Shown piece by piece: positions 12,806-13,475 of a stretch of 13,475 bases of DNA (positions are counted from its first letter, which is position 1; each line of letters starts with the position of its first letter). A program made the translations under genes and the position numbers. The notes beneath the pieces were generated by a model. That model saw nothing but the letters and a program-made list of their open reading frames with translations, was not told where the DNA came from and made no database searches. This DNA is from Pseudomonadota bacterium (GTDB lineage: Bacteria; Desulfobacterota; GWC2-55-46; JADFVP01). The stretch covers positions 1 through 13,475 of the forward strand of contig JADFVP010000129.1 in assembly GCA_015222595.1 (NCBI GenBank), read 5' to 3'.

Positions 12806-12834
12806 TTGCCAATACTCTGCCTGTGGGTTATTAT
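12806..12834 (+). promoter_or_regulatory. Sigma-70 promoter of the ABC ATPase gene
   Basis: TTGCCA (12806-12811, 5/6) is separated by exactly 17 nt from TATTAT (12829-12834, 5/6). The start would be near 12841, about 41 nt before the ATG. It is divergent from the pterin operon promoter, with about 63 bp between the two -35 elements. Confidence 0.6.
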
Positions 12835-12881
12835 TAATTATACACGTATGCACTTCAACTTATTACGAATTGAGAAATATA

Positions 12882-13475
12882 ATGGCCGAGAAGAGCACGG
12901 GCGCGGACATAGAGACTAAGAGAGAGATCGACCGAGCGGCCCCGGTCTTCACTGCGCGCGGGCTCACCAAGGTCTACGACATGGGAGAGGTTCAGGTCAG
13001 TGCTCTTTGCGGAGTAGACCTCGACCTCTATAGCGGAGAGCTTGTGGTGCTGCTCGGCCCGTCCGGGTCCGGCAAGAGCACGCTCTTGAATATCCTCGGC
13101 GGGCTAGACACTGCCACCACCGGCACGGTCACGTACCGTGGGCGCGACCTCACACACGCACGGGAGCGCGAGTTGACCGAGTTTCGCCGTTTCCACATCG
13201 GCTTTGTCTTCCAGTTCTACAACCTCATACCGAGCCTCACTGCGCGCGAAAACGTGGCGGTGGTTACAGAAATAGCGGACGATCCAATGACTCCGGAAGA
13301 GGCCCTTGAGATTGTCGGAATGAGCAACAGGCTGGACCACTTCCCGAGCCAGCTCTCTGGAGGAGAGCAGCAGCGAGTGGCCATAGCGCGGGCTATTGCA
13401 AAAAAACCTGCAGTACTACTCTGCGACGAACCGACCGGGTCGCTCGACTCGGTCACCGGCTCGGTTGTCTTGGAG
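12882..13475 (+). CDS. ABC transporter ATP-binding protein, LolD/MacB type (3' end outside window)
   Basis: The first 198 residues are visible and the frame is open at the window edge. It powers a membrane export or lipoprotein-release transporter. Walker A is GPSGSGKST (59-67). The Q-loop is FVFQFYNLIPSLTARENV, with Q111. The signature is LSGGEQQ (158-164), Walker B VLLCDEP (178-184) and the D-loop SLD (187-189). FQFYNLIPSLTA and DEPTGSLDS are typical of the LolD/MacB/FtsE group, whose partner is an FtsX-like permease that would lie to the right. The ATG at 12882 has only a weak GAGAA ribosome-binding site and adds about 20 residues before the conserved ARGLTKVYDMG. The true substrate cannot be told. 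Confidence 0.92.
   Translation, partial: MAEKSTGADIETKREIDRAAPVFTARGLTKVYDMGEVQVSALCGVDLDLYSGELVVLLGPSGSGKSTLLNILGGLDTATTGTVTYRGRDLTHARERELTEFRRFHIGFVFQFYNLIPSLTARENVAVVTEIADDPMTPEEALEIVGMSNRLDHFPSQLSGGEQQRVAIARAIAKKPAVLLCDEPTGSLDSVTGSVVLE

Noticed and set aside
13104..13456. Minus-strand frames inside the ABC ATPase
   Set aside because: The plus frame carries all ABC ATPase motifs, so these are shadows.

Overview
The window is about 13.5 kb of bacterial chromosome with roughly even base composition. It most likely comes from a motile Gram-negative of the deltaproteobacterial / Desulfobacterota type. The evidence is the gene order thrS-infC-rpmI-rplT-pheS-pheT-ihfA-merR, the presence of an IHF alpha subunit, a transmembrane chemoreceptor and a LolD/MacB-type ABC ATPase. 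This placement is inferred from gene order and protein character; no phylogeny was possible.

Region 1 (1-8016, all on the minus strand, read right to left) is a translation operon: threonyl-tRNA synthetase, initiation factor 3, ribosomal proteins bL35 and bL20, both subunits of phenylalanyl-tRNA synthetase and IHF alpha. A MerR-type regulator with its own likely promoter and a tRNA-Pro(GGG) follow. infC has no ATG, GTG or TTG that would give a full-length protein. Its start appears to be an AUA that overlaps the thrS stop codon (ATAG). pheS overlaps rplT by ATGA. The gaps flanking rpmI hold direct repeats and overlapping hairpins that could be control elements. The pheS-pheT gap is long (169 bp).

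Region 2 (8109-8770) holds tRNA-Val(GAC) on the minus strand and about 590 bp without a gene. In that stretch I see three 12-bp tandem units and a sigma-28-like promoter ahead of the chemoreceptor.

Region 3 (8771-10902) is one orphan methyl-accepting chemotaxis protein on the plus strand. Its ectodomain carries two motifs resembling the P-box of PilJ/NarX sensors. An 18-bp perfect hairpin between convergent genes follows it.

Region 4 (10942-12742, minus strand) is a compact pterin operon: a PTR1/FolM-like short-chain reductase, a FolB/FolX-family aldolase or epimerase, and FolK. FolK carries an in-frame 15-bp tandem duplication and an Asp at a position that is usually His. The operon starts from a good sigma-70 promoter, divergent from a second good promoter that serves the ABC-transporter ATPase running off the right edge.

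I found no CRISPR array, insertion sequence, prophage or obvious defence system. Most of the window is conserved housekeeping DNA. The points of interest are the infC start, the pterin operon, the chemoreceptor sensor domain and the intergenic RNA structures.
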